Origin: Lutimaribacter degradans
Lineage (GTDB): Bacteria > Pseudomonadota > Alphaproteobacteria > Rhodobacterales > Rhodobacteraceae
Direction: 5' to 3'
DNA: 64,000 nucleotides
NCBI RefSeq assembly: GCF_023703375.1
Contig: NZ_JAMQGO010000013.1
Span: forward strand, 28,076 to 92,075
Part shown: positions 8,934-16,952 of the stretch, one piece after another
Numbering within the stretch: the first letter of the stretch is position 1
Layout of the letters: every line of letters starts with the position of its first letter
Notes under the pieces: generated by a model
What the model was told of the DNA's origin: nothing
The model's input: only the letters and a program-made list of their open reading frames with translations
Database searches by the model: none
Position numbers and translations under genes: made by a program

Positions 8934-9457
8934 TATTCGTGTATCCCCGCTTGCCCCGAGTGCAAAAGATCTTCCCCAAAACCGAAGCGCGCGAATTCCA
9001 CTGCCATCAGGCCAAAACTGACAGGGAACGAGATCGTCAAGATCCAGCGCGGAAAGTACTAAGCACGCACGGCGTAATCGTTTCGTTCAAGATTGGTGGC
9101 CACCAGTTCGACGCCTTTCCACGCCAGGACCACGCAAACCAGCACGCAAAAAACGGCGACCGCTCGGCTGACAACGCGACGCAGCGCTTCGGGCAGGGCC
9201 GCCGTCACCAGTTCGATATGGACATGGCCTTTTTCGCGCGCCAGCAAGGGCGCGCCCAGCATTGTCATGTACAAAAGCGCGTATTCCGACGAGGTGAACA
9301 GCCATGCAAAGGGCTGGATTCCAGCATTGCGCATAGCGACCGACACGATCACCGACACCATCAACCAGATCAGCATCGCGCCGGCGACACCCGCCATCAG
9401 GTATAAAAACATGGTATATGTGCGGATAAGCGCCTGCATTGCCTGCCCCTTGCCCAA
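8933..9457 (-). pseudogene. TRAP transporter small permease (dctQ) interrupted by an amber codon
   Basis: The frame reads as a complete 174-codon DctQ with four hydrophobic segments, but it has an internal TAG at 9059-9061. The codon lies between NDYAVRA and YFPRWILTISFPVSFGL, where a Leu (TTG) is expected. After the amber the same frame runs on to a proper stop at 8933-8935 that overlaps the dctM ATG, so this is a single point mutation in a formerly intact gene. The truncated 132-residue product would lack the last membrane helix. With the broken dctM next to it, the transporter is dead. Amber suppression is a remote alternative. Confidence 0.85.
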
Positions 9458-9492
9458 GAAAATGCGGGCGGCCCGTCTCGGGCCGGATGGCC

Positions 9493-9720
9493 TTACTTTT
9501 CGGCCTCAAGATCGTAGAACTTGCCGATCAGCTCGTCATACATGCCGTCGCCCATCGGGTGTTCGGCCATCAGGCCGCGCATCCGCTCCCACGTCTTTTC
9601 ACGCGCGGCGGCCAGGTAATTCGTGAAAAAGGCGTTATACACGGCGTTGCCGCGCAGTTTCAGCCCCTCACGGGCATCGTCACACTGGGCGACGCGCTGG
9701 CTGCCGGCGAAAAGATGGGC
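9493..9720 (-). pseudogene. C-terminal gene fragment upstream of decayed dctQM, possibly dctP remnant
   Basis: About 75 codons read as a plausible protein C-terminus (VYNAFFTNYLAAAREKTWER... then YDELIGKFYDLEAEK-stop), with no start codon in a sensible place and no upstream body. It lies 36 bp upstream of the decayed dctQ on the same strand, exactly where dctP would be, so it is probably what remains of the substrate receptor after a deletion. I cannot match a diagnostic DctP motif, so the identity rests on position alone. Confidence 0.4.
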
Positions 9721-9759
9721 CGCATCCGCCGCGCCTAGGATTATTGACCCCCGGCACCC

Positions 9760-9800
9760 GAAAAACAACAGGGCCCCGCCCTGAGCGGCGAGGCCCTGTT
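9760..9800 (-). terminator. Rho-independent terminator after the long dctM
   Basis: On the minus strand, arms AACAGGGCC (9792-9800) and GGCCCTGTT (9767-9775) pair around an inner GC-rich stem-loop. They are followed by a run of five T (plus-strand A run 9761-9765). The hairpin stands 20 bp after the stop of the 881-residue TRAP permease gene and should end the dctPQM transcript. Confidence 0.75.
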
Positions 9801-9819
9801 TCGCATTGTTCGACCTGCG

Positions 9820-12465
9820 TCAGAAGTTCAGCGACAGGTCGCGGTGATCCGACTGGCAGCGCGCCAGGTACAGGGCCTGTTCGCGCGTAAGGCTGTCTTG
9901 CACGCGCACGCCCAGCGACCCGCGAATGGCTGCCACATAGGCCGACAGCGGCTCTTGCAACTGCGCCGCAGCAGCGGCGCGCCATTCCTGTTGTGCCGCG
10001 TAGGCCTGCACCGCGTCTTGGTGGTCGGCCAATGCCTCTTCACGCTCATCATCGCCCAGCGCCCGGCGCGCGCTTGACAGTGACCGCTTGATGTCGCGGG
10101 TGCCAGCAACCTCGTCCACGCGATCCTCGAAGACGTCGATGATCTCTTCACCCTCTTCGGGATCGGCGGTTTCGATTACCTCGCGCAAGCTCTCCAGTTC
10201 GGCCTGCAACGCATCGAAGCCCGCGTTCGATTCAAGCACCGCGAGAACCGCGGCGGCATCCTCATACGCATCATCGGCGTTCCTGCGATACGTGTTACGC
10301 GCTTTCAGCTCGGCGTTGATCAGGTCACTGAAAGCTGCGTAATCATCCCCCCAGCTTTCGGGAATGGTGGCGCGCAGCGCCTCGATCTCGGCCAGATCGC
10401 TGTCCAATAGCGCCTGAAGCTCGGCCTTGCGGGCGTCCATGGCGGGGTCGCGCATGCGTTGTATCATGGTCTTCAGCTCTTCGGCTTCTTCCTCAAGACC
10501 GCGAATTTCACGCTCGATCCGGCGGACATTGGCGAGCTTTGGGCGGAACTCGCCCGCAGCCGCGCGCACGGCGGCATAGGTCGTGTCGATCTCGGCCAGG
10601 CTGGTCAGCGCCGTGTCGGCGCTTTCCAGCGCGTCGCCCAGGTCATCGGCCAGATCGTCCGGCAACACTGCAAGTTGCTGTGCGCGCATCCGCTCCAGCG
10701 CGCCCCGTTCGGCCCCATCTGCCACCTGTTCGGCGGAATAGGCGTCAAGACAATACTGGAACCGCGGGTTTCGCGGTGGCGGCGCGGAATCCGACAAAAG
10801 GCTGACCCGGTTGGGCAGGTAGTTCACAAGTTGCGGTGACGCACCGACGATGCCAAGCGCAAGCAACTGCAAGGCGATGAACGGAATTACCCCCTTGTAT
10901 ATCTGCAACGTCCGCACCGAAGCCGGCGCCACCCCACGCAAGTAGAACAACGCAAAGCCGAATGGTGGCGTCAGGAAACTGGTCTGGATGTTCAGGCCGA
11001 TCATCACGCCCAGCCAGACGGCGGTAATATTGGCCGACGGGTCGGCCAGCAGGATCGGCGCCACAATCGGCACCACGACCACCGCGATCTCGATGAAGTC
11101 CAGGAAGAAGCCCAGAACGAAGATCACGGTCATCACGATAACGAATTTCATCCAGAACCCACCGGGCAGAGAGTTCAGGAACTCGCGCACCAGCTCTTCG
11201 CCGCCAAAGGCCCGGAACGCCGCCGTCAGCATCGCGGCCCCGAGCAGGATGATGAACACCAGCGACGTGGTCTTTGCCGTTTCCAACATCACGCCCTGCA
11301 GGGTGTTATCGATGCGCAGCGTGCGCGCGCCACTCCACAAAAGAGAGGCCACCAAGATCGCCGCACCCACGGCGCCGATGGTAATTCCTGTGAAATCCTC
11401 GGGCGTGTTGGCCGCTTTAATGTTCATTTCGTAGTTGGACAGCGCAAAGACAATCACCGCGATACCGGCAATGGCCATCAACGCGGGCATGTATTTGCCC
11501 CTGTCATTGTCATACAATCGGTACCCCGCCATCACCAGCGCCCCGGCGGCACCCACGGCACCCGCCTGGTTCACGGTGGCAATGCCCGCGATGATCGAAC
11601 CCAGCACCAGAAAGATAAGGGCCAGCGGTGGAATCAGCGTCAGCGCCACGGTGGCCCAGAAACGCCGGTCATACTTGCCCTCGTAGGACACGGCCGGGGC
11701 CGACTTGGGGCGGATGATGGCGAAAACGAGGATGTAGAGCATGTAAAGCCCCACCAGCACCATTCCCGGCACGAAGGCCCCAAGGAACATTTCGCCCGCG
11801 CTTGTCGAACTCACGTCGAATTCCGAGGGCATCGAAATTTCGCCCGTTGCCGCCTTGTGCAACGCCTTGCGTGCCGTCGAGGCCTGGTCGGTGGCCGAGG
11901 CCAACTGGTCAGCGAGGATGATCAGCACGATCGAGGGCGGGATGATCTGCCCCAACGTCCCCGAAGCCGAGATCGTGCCCGTTGCCAAGGGCGCAGAATA
12001 GTTGCTTCGCAGCATCGCGGGCAGCGAGATAAGGCCCATCGCCACCACCGTTGCGCCGACGATGCCGGTCGTGGCGGCCAGCAGCGCGCCCACGAAAACC
12101 ACGGAAATGCCCAGCCCGCCCGGCACCGGGCCGAAGAGCTGCGCCATGGTAACCAGCAGGTCTTCGGCGATTTTCGACCGCTGCAACATCAGGCCCATGA
12201 AGATGAACAGCGGAATGGCGATCAGCGTATCTCGCTCGACCTCCCAATAGACGCCTCGAAGGTTAAGAACCCCCGCAGACAGCCACTGTGACGGCCCACC
12301 GGAATGGAAATAGGCATCGGCATTGCCGGCAAACAAGTAGCCCGCGCCGGCCGCCAGCCCGATCGAAATGATCGCAGCCCCCGGCAAGGCAAACGCCACC
12401 GGATAGCCCGAACCCAGCGCCGTCGCCATGAGAAGAACCAGGATGAGTAGGAAAAAAAGTTCCAT
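9820..12465 (-). CDS. dctM: TRAP transporter large permease (DctM) with C-terminal coiled-coil extension
   Basis: This 881-residue protein starts with a DctM core of about 555 residues. The core shows ALLAATTGIVGATVVAMGLISLP, SGTLGQIIPPSIVLIILAD and SFLTPPFGFALFYLRGVAP, all typical of TRAP-T membrane subunits that move organic acids using Na+ or H+ gradients. The core is longer than usual because of an extra hydrophilic loop (about residues 200-225) and additional helices. From about residue 558 a 324-residue charged, heptad-rich extension follows (for example RRIEREIRGLEEEAEELK) with no membrane segment. A frame fusion artefact is unlikely because the frame is uninterrupted to a terminator 20 bp after the stop. 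The gene is third in dctP-dctQ-dctM. Substrate is inferred to be a 2-oxoacid or monocarboxylate from the partner receptor. Confidence 0.88.
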   Translation of the reverse strand: MELFFLLILVLLMATALGSGYPVAFALPGAAIISIGLAAGAGYLFAGNADAYFHSGGPSQWLSAGVLNLRGVYWEVERDTLIAIPLFIFMGLMLQRSKIAEDLLVTMAQLFGPVPGGLGISVVFVGALLAATTGIVGATVVAMGLISLPAMLRSNYSAPLATGTISASGTLGQIIPPSIVLIILADQLASATDQASTARKALHKAATGEISMPSEFDVSSTSAGEMFLGAFVPGMVLVGLYMLYILVFAIIRPKSAPAVSYEGKYDRRFWATVALTLIPPLALIFLVLGSIIAGIATVNQAGAVGAAGALVMAGYRLYDNDRGKYMPALMAIAGIAVIVFALSNYEMNIKAANTPEDFTGITIGAVGAAILVASLLWSGARTLRIDNTLQGVMLETAKTTSLVFIILLGAAMLTAAFRAFGGEELVREFLNSLPGGFWMKFVIVMTVIFVLGFFLDFIEIAVVVVPIVAPILLADPSANITAVWLGVMIGLNIQTSFLTPPFGFALFYLRGVAPASVRTLQIYKGVIPFIALQLLALGIVGASPQLVNYLPNRVSLLSDSAPPPRNPRFQYCLDAYSAEQVADGAERGALERMRAQQLAVLPDDLADDLGDALESADTALTSLAEIDTTYAAVRAAAGEFRPKLANVRRIEREIRGLEEEAEELKTMIQRMRDPAMDARKAELQALLDSDLAEIEALRATIPESWGDDYAAFSDLINAELKARNTYRRNADDAYEDAAAVLAVLESNAGFDALQAELESLREVIETADPEEGEEIIDVFEDRVDEVAGTRDIKRSLSSARRALGDDEREEALADHQDAVQAYAAQQEWRAAAAAQLQEPLSAYVAAIRGSLGVRVQDSLTREQALYLARCQSDHRDLSLNF

Positions 12466-12477
12466 ATGCGCTGCCCC

Positions 12478-13476
12478 TTACGTGGTCACGGCGTTGTGGT
12501 CGCGATGGCCGGGCTCATCCCGGTAATCGGCCACGGCCTCAAGCAGGTAGCTGACAAACTGGATCAGCATGGTGACGGCAAAAATTCCAAGAAACGCCGC
12601 CATCTGGTATTTCACGAACATGCCCGTGCCGCCGGTTTGCGTGACTTCGAAATTCGTGATCGGGCTGTTGATGATCGACTGCCTGCCGTTCAACCCGACT
12701 GCCAGGATCACCCATGCGGTCGACATGCCAAGCAGGATCGAACCCGCCGCGTTCACAAATCCCTTTGTCGTGCGTCCGAAGCCCGCATACAGAACATCGA
12801 CCCGCACATGCCCCTCGTCGAACAGCGTGTAGGCCGAGGCGAACAGGAACAGCGCCGCGTACCAATAACGCACCAGGTCGCCCATCAGGGCCTGTTCATA
12901 GGAAAAAACGAAGCGCGAGATCACGATCAGCAATTCGGCCATCACGATCAACAGCGCCAGCCATTGGAACCCCAGCGTGCGGGTAAACAGGCCGATAACA
13001 AAGCCTGCAACGATCAGCGGCACGTGAATGTTTGGTCCCACCTGGCGCGCTCGGGCAAAAAAGCGTGCCGCTTCTTCATCCATGAAATACAAGAACAGCT
13101 GTTCCACCCGCATGAATGCGATGGTCGCATCGACGATGCCCACCAACAACACGGCCCAGAATACGCTTCGGATCAGGTAACAGTTGAAGCTGTGGATGCG
13201 GCGGGCATCCCATCGCAGGGCCTGGTAGGGCGTGCGCAGCACGTAGATCGCAGCAAGTGCGACAGCCGCCACGAAAACACCCGCATGCACCCAGCCTGCG
13301 GGCCCCGCCGCGCCCGAAAGAAAGGCGCTCGTGCCGGGAAATCCATATGCCACCACGAGTATGTTGTTGATCAAGAAGGCCGCCAGAACACCCAGCATCC
13401 CCCATCCGAAGATTCGAATGGCAAGAGCGGGTTCTCCTGTGCGGGCAATGTCCGTCGGATCGCTGACGCTGGTCAT
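12478..13476 (-). CDS. dctQ: TRAP transporter small permease (DctQ), enlarged
   Basis: This 332-residue protein is about twice the usual DctQ length (160-200). The C-terminal half is the DctQ domain (YALFLFASAYTLFDEGHVRVDV-like signature, here FASAYTLFDEGHVRVDVLYA). The N-terminal half adds about three or four more membrane helices. The start at 13476 (MTSVSDPTD) is preceded by GGTGAGACA; a longer frame begins 15 codons earlier without a better signal. It partners with the large DctM 12 bp downstream. The enlarged DctQ and extended DctM together mark a TRAP subfamily in which both membrane subunits are oversized. Confidence 0.87.
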   Translation of the reverse strand: MTSVSDPTDIARTGEPALAIRIFGWGMLGVLAAFLINNILVVAYGFPGTSAFLSGAAGPAGWVHAGVFVAAVALAAIYVLRTPYQALRWDARRIHSFNCYLIRSVFWAVLLVGIVDATIAFMRVEQLFLYFMDEEAARFFARARQVGPNIHVPLIVAGFVIGLFTRTLGFQWLALLIVMAELLIVISRFVFSYEQALMGDLVRYWYAALFLFASAYTLFDEGHVRVDVLYAGFGRTTKGFVNAAGSILLGMSTAWVILAVGLNGRQSIINSPITNFEVTQTGGTGMFVKYQMAAFLGIFAVTMLIQFVSYLLEAVADYRDEPGHRDHNAVTT

Positions 13477-13550
13477 TGTCTCACCTGTTGCAATCGGCAG
13501 GTCGCCGCCGAGAACAGCCACGCCGACCGAATGATTGTTTTTTTATAGGT

Positions 13551-13578
13551 AGCCAAAAGAGCGGGGCCGCAGCCCCGC
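13551..13578 (-). terminator. Intercistronic hairpin with U-run between dctP and dctQ
   Basis: On the minus strand, GCGGGGC-TGCG-GCCCCGC (13578 to 13561) is followed by TCTTTT. It lies between the receptor gene and the two permease genes. A partial terminator here would let the cell make much more receptor than permease, as is common for binding-protein-dependent transporters. Confidence 0.7.
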
Positions 13579-13607
13579 CCTTGATATTCCATAGCTCGAA
13601 AGCGGAC

Positions 13608-14696
13608 TCAGCCGATGCCAAGCACCCGGTTGCGCTGGTTCACGAAAGTGCCCTCGAACAGCGCCATGGCGTTGCCGATCTCTCTGAGGTTGGCTTGGAA
13701 AGCATCGTCGATTTCAGCCGCCAGGGCCGAGTGGTCGCGCACCTCGGCAAAAACTTCTGCAGCGGCTTCTCCGAAACCGTCCCAGACGTCTTCGTTGAAG
13801 TTACGGACTTCGACACCCTGTTCGTCGATCAGACGTTGCAGGTATTCGCCGTTCAGCGCGGCAGCTTCGTCGAAAGAGTTGGCGTGCTCTTCGTTGCATG
13901 CGGCAACCAGGACGTCTTTTTCCCAATCCGAAAGTTCGCCCCACCAACTCGCGTTCATGCCGAAGGCCAGTCCACCACCGGGCTCGTGCATGCCGCCGGT
14001 GTAGTAGTATTCGGCCGCTTCGTAGAACTTCATGAAGTAATCATTGTAGGGGCCGACCCACTCGGTCGCGTCGATCGAGCCGGAAACAAGGTTTTCATAG
14101 ATCTGGCCACCCGGCAGCGATACGGTCGATGCGCCCATCTTGGACATCACGTTACCGCCCAGGCCCGGGATGCGCATCTTGAGCCCTTTGAAATCATCAG
14201 GGCTTTCGATTTCCTTGTTGAACCAGCCACCCGCCTGCGTACCGGTCGCGCCACATGGCAGCGACTTGAGGCCGAAATCACCTGCCAGCTTGTCCCACAG
14301 CGCCTGCCCGCCCTTATACTTGATCCAGGCGTTCCATTCGGTCGTGGTCATACCGAATGGCACCGAGGTGAAGTATGCAAAGCTCGGATGCTTGCCGACC
14401 CAGTAATAATCGGCGCCGATATAGGCTTGGCTGTTGCCCGAGGCGACCTCGTCAAACACGTCGAACGCGCCCACACGCTCGCCGGCCGCAAAGTATTCCA
14501 CGTTGAAACGGCCTTCTGAGATTTCGCCGATGCGCTGCGCCAGGCGCTGCGCCGAGGTGCCAAGGCCGGGGAAATCGCGTGGCCAGGTCGACACGATCGT
14601 CAACTGGCGGGCGCCTTGCGCAACAGCCGGGGCCGCCAGGGCAACCGACCCCGCACCAGCAAAGGCTGCCCCCTTAAGGAACTTACGTCTTTCCAT
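13608..14696 (-). CDS. dctP: TRAP transporter substrate-binding protein, TakP-like
   Basis: This 362-residue periplasmic receptor has a twin-arginine style signal (MERRKFLKGAAFAGAG, cleavage after APAVAQ). The mature protein is of the TakP group that binds 2-oxoacids and related monocarboxylates as a dimer. Family signatures include ATGTQAGGWFNKEI, GLKMRIPGLGG and DATEWVGPYND, the last carrying substrate and cation ligands in TakP. The ATG at 14696 follows GGGAGGAAAAAAG, a strong ribosome binding site; the longer upstream frame has no such site. It heads the dctPQM operon and feeds the oversized DctQ/DctM pair. The 14697-15153 gap separates it from the divergent sitABCD operon. Confidence 0.9.
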   Translation of the reverse strand: MERRKFLKGAAFAGAGSVALAAPAVAQGARQLTIVSTWPRDFPGLGTSAQRLAQRIGEISEGRFNVEYFAAGERVGAFDVFDEVASGNSQAYIGADYYWVGKHPSFAYFTSVPFGMTTTEWNAWIKYKGGQALWDKLAGDFGLKSLPCGATGTQAGGWFNKEIESPDDFKGLKMRIPGLGGNVMSKMGASTVSLPGGQIYENLVSGSIDATEWVGPYNDYFMKFYEAAEYYYTGGMHEPGGGLAFGMNASWWGELSDWEKDVLVAACNEEHANSFDEAAALNGEYLQRLIDEQGVEVRNFNEDVWDGFGEAAAEVFAEVRDHSALAAEIDDAFQANLREIGNAMALFEGTFVNQRNRVLGIG

Positions 14697-15153
14697 CTTT
14701 TTTCCTCCCGTTAGACGGACGTCTTTATTTTTTATAATGCCCGGGTTTTTAGGACACCTCGCCGCTGTTGGCACGGCTTTGGAAATGGGCGCCCCCTCCC
14801 GGGTCATCGTCAGGAAAACGTATCAGGATCGAGACACGGGTAAAGAAAAAGCTGCACCGAAACCCGAAATGACCGCATTTTCAGGGTGGGAAGCAAACGA
14901 GCCAGCTATTCAAACAGACGAAAAAATAGGCACTTGCGCGTTGATGCGACAAATTATTGCGCTTTCCCGCATCCCTACCTGCCTGAACATCCCGTGATTG
15001 AAAAAAGTTTTTGCGCCGCAACGGCAGCCCAACGGTGGAAACGCATTCTTATTGCGAATCGATCTCAAATACATTGACCTTGCGAATGACTTGCACTATC
15101 AATTTCTTTACACGCTTTCCTCACAACATCGCAGCCCGACGGGAACACTTTGC
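14697..15153. other. Divergent intergenic region between dctPQM and sitABCD
   Basis: This 457-bp gap has no credible gene; an in-frame extension of sitA to 14998 has no ribosome binding site and no family match. The left end holds the dctP leader, with an AT-rich stretch near 14722-14740 that may include its -10 region. The right end holds the sitA promoter and Mur-box-like palindrome. In between I see nothing recognisable. Confidence 0.6.
15074..15102 (+). promoter_or_regulatory. sitA promoter with embedded Mur-box-like palindrome
   Basis: A -35 like TTGACC (15074-15079) and a -10 like TATCAA (15097-15102) are spaced exactly 17 bp. The spacer is nearly filled by the imperfect palindrome TGCGAATGACTTGCA (15081-15095). 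This differs at only two positions from TGCAAAT-N-ATTTGCA, the type of site bound by the manganese-responsive Fur-family regulator Mur in alphaproteobacteria. It lies 52 bp before sitA. The placement predicts steric repression when Mn is plentiful. The promoter match is seen in the sequence; Mur control is inference. A related half-site occurs at 15053-15060. Confidence 0.65.
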
Positions 15154-16110
15154 ATGATCGTAACGAAAAGAGCGTTTCTGGCCGGTGGCGCGGCCTTTGT
15201 CACGACGCTGGCGGCGGGTCGCGCCACCACGCAAGAACGGCTGACCGTTGTGGCGACGACAGGCATGATCGCCGACGCGGCGCGGCAGGTTGGCGGTGAG
15301 TTGATCGAGGTGCGCGGATTGATGGGCCCCGGCGTCGATCCGCACGCCTATCGCCAGACCCGCACCGATATCGTGGCAATGGCCAATTCCGACCTGGTGC
15401 TGTGGAACGGCCTATACCTCGAAGCGCAGATGGAAGAATTCTTGCTGGAACTCGGCCAGGACCGCCCCGTTGTCGCCGTTGCCGAAGCCATGCCGGACAA
15501 CCTTTTGATCGGATCCGACGATTATGAAGGGCGCCACGACCCGCATATCTGGATGGATCCAAACCTCTGGTCGCGCGTTGTCATCACCATCCGCGACGCC
15601 CTGATCGCGGCGTATCCCGCGGGCACCGAAAACTTCATCGCCAATGCAGATGCCTACCTGACCCAACTGCAAGAGTTGGCGCGTTATACGTCTAAGGTGC
15701 TGACCTCGATTCCCCCCGAACGTCGCATCCTTCTGACCTCGCATGATGCATTCAGCTATTTCGGAAATGCCTACGGTTTTGAGGTGGTTGGCATCCAGGG
15801 CATATCGACTGAATCTGAGGCCGGTTTGCAGCGCATCGCAGAACTTGTCGATTTCCTTGTCACGCGCGATATCGGGGCGGTCTTTGTCGAAACATCGGTG
15901 TCCGACCGCAATATTCGTGCCCTGATCGAAGGGGCACAGGCCAGGGGCCACGAGGTTGTTATAGGTGGCGCGCTTTACTCTGACGCGATGGGCCAGCCCG
16001 ACACCTACGAGGGAACCTATGTTGGCATGATCGACGCGAACGCCACGACGGTCGCCCGCGCCCTGGGCGGCACCGCGCCCGACACAGGCATGCAGGGGTT
16101 GTTGAATTGA
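15154..16110 (+). CDS. sitA: Manganese-type ABC transporter substrate-binding protein
   Basis: This 318-residue protein belongs to the cluster A-I metal receptors (SitA/MntC/ZnuA). The signal region is MIVTKRAFLAGGAAFVTTLAAG. Metal ligands are visible as H in GVDPHAYRQT, H in HDPHIWMDP and E/D in the later EGTYVGMIDAN. It lacks the long His-rich loop typical of zinc-specific ZnuA, which, with the Mur-like promoter and the two-permease operon, favours Mn (or Fe/Mn). It acts in the periplasm. The start at 15154 gives a normal signal peptide; an upstream in-frame start would add an unrelated 52-residue leader. The stop overlaps the sitB start. Confidence 0.9.
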   Translation: MIVTKRAFLAGGAAFVTTLAAGRATTQERLTVVATTGMIADAARQVGGELIEVRGLMGPGVDPHAYRQTRTDIVAMANSDLVLWNGLYLEAQMEEFLLELGQDRPVVAVAEAMPDNLLIGSDDYEGRHDPHIWMDPNLWSRVVITIRDALIAAYPAGTENFIANADAYLTQLQELARYTSKVLTSIPPERRILLTSHDAFSYFGNAYGFEVVGIQGISTESEAGLQRIAELVDFLVTRDIGAVFVETSVSDRNIRALIEGAQARGHEVVIGGALYSDAMGQPDTYEGTYVGMIDANATTVARALGGTAPDTGMQGLLN

Positions 16111-16952
16111 ACCGGCCCGCCACCCCGCTATCAAGCCAGCCAACCCTCGCCAGCCGCGACGGACGGCCCTACGCGCAAGTTGAAACCGTGCCGGCACACG
16201 CGCCGCTGGCGATCCGGGGCGTGACCGTGTCCTACGGGGAAAAACCGGCCGTGTTCTCGGTCGATGCAACCTTTCCGGCCCAATCCATGTCGGCCATCAT
16301 CGGCCCGAACGGCGCCGGCAAATCCACGCTTCTCAAGGCCGCGCTTGGCGTGATCCCGCGCCTCTCGGGCGAGGTGTATGTTTACGGTCAGCCCGTTGCA
16401 AAGGCACGCGCGCGTATCGCCTACGTCCCGCAACGCGCCAGCGTCGACTGGGATTTCCCAACGACGGTCATGGATGTCGTCCAGATGGGCCTGTATCGCA
16501 AGGTTGGCCTGCTGGGGCGTCTGGGCGGGCAGATGAAGGCCCACGCGCAAGACTGCCTTGAACGTGTTGGCATGGCGGATTGCGCCAAGCGCCAGATCGG
16601 GCAGCTTTCGGGCGGTCAACAGCAACGTGTTTTCCTGGCACGCGCCTTGGCGCAGGATGCCGATCTCTACTTGCTCGACGAACCATTCGCCGGCGTCGAT
16701 GCCGCGACCGAACGCGCGATCATCGACGTGTTGAAACTGCTGAAATCCGAAGGCAAGGCCATCGTCGCGGTACATCACGACCTGTCGACGGTGCGCGACT
16801 ATTTCGACCATGCCTTTCTGATCAACGTGCGCCGCATTGCAGAGGGCCCGGTCGACGACGCTTTCACCCCCGAGGTCTTGCAAGCCACCTATGGCGGGCG
16901 ATTGGCCAGCACCCATCTCGATGAATTGTCCAGTCCGGGCACCCGGAGATGA
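16107..16952 (+). CDS. sitB: Manganese-type ABC transporter ATP-binding protein
   Basis: This 281-residue ABC ATPase has Walker A GPNGAGKST, signature LSGGQQQRVFLARAL, Walker B LYLLDEP and the H-loop VHHD. It powers metal import through the SitC/SitD permeases. The start appears to be TTG at 16107, overlapping the sitA stop as TTGA; there is no in-frame ATG before the Walker A region, so a rare start codon is needed. The first 35 residues form a non-conserved leader, so a later GTG is an alternative. The end overlaps sitC by four bases. Confidence 0.9.
   Translation: MNRPATPLSSQPTLASRDGRPYAQVETVPAHAPLAIRGVTVSYGEKPAVFSVDATFPAQSMSAIIGPNGAGKSTLLKAALGVIPRLSGEVYVYGQPVAKARARIAYVPQRASVDWDFPTTVMDVVQMGLYRKVGLLGRLGGQMKAHAQDCLERVGMADCAKRQIGQLSGGQQQRVFLARALAQDADLYLLDEPFAGVDAATERAIIDVLKLLKSEGKAIVAVHHDLSTVRDYFDHAFLINVRRIAEGPVDDAFTPEVLQATYGGRLASTHLDELSSPGTRR

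Noticed and set aside
9059..9061. TAG in dctQ as a pyrrolysine or suppressed codon
   Set aside because: The neighbouring dctM is broken by frameshifts and an ochre codon, so simple decay explains it better.
14998..15153. Longer sitA N-terminus
   Set aside because: It would place 52 unrelated residues before the signal peptide and run through the promoter and Mur-like box.
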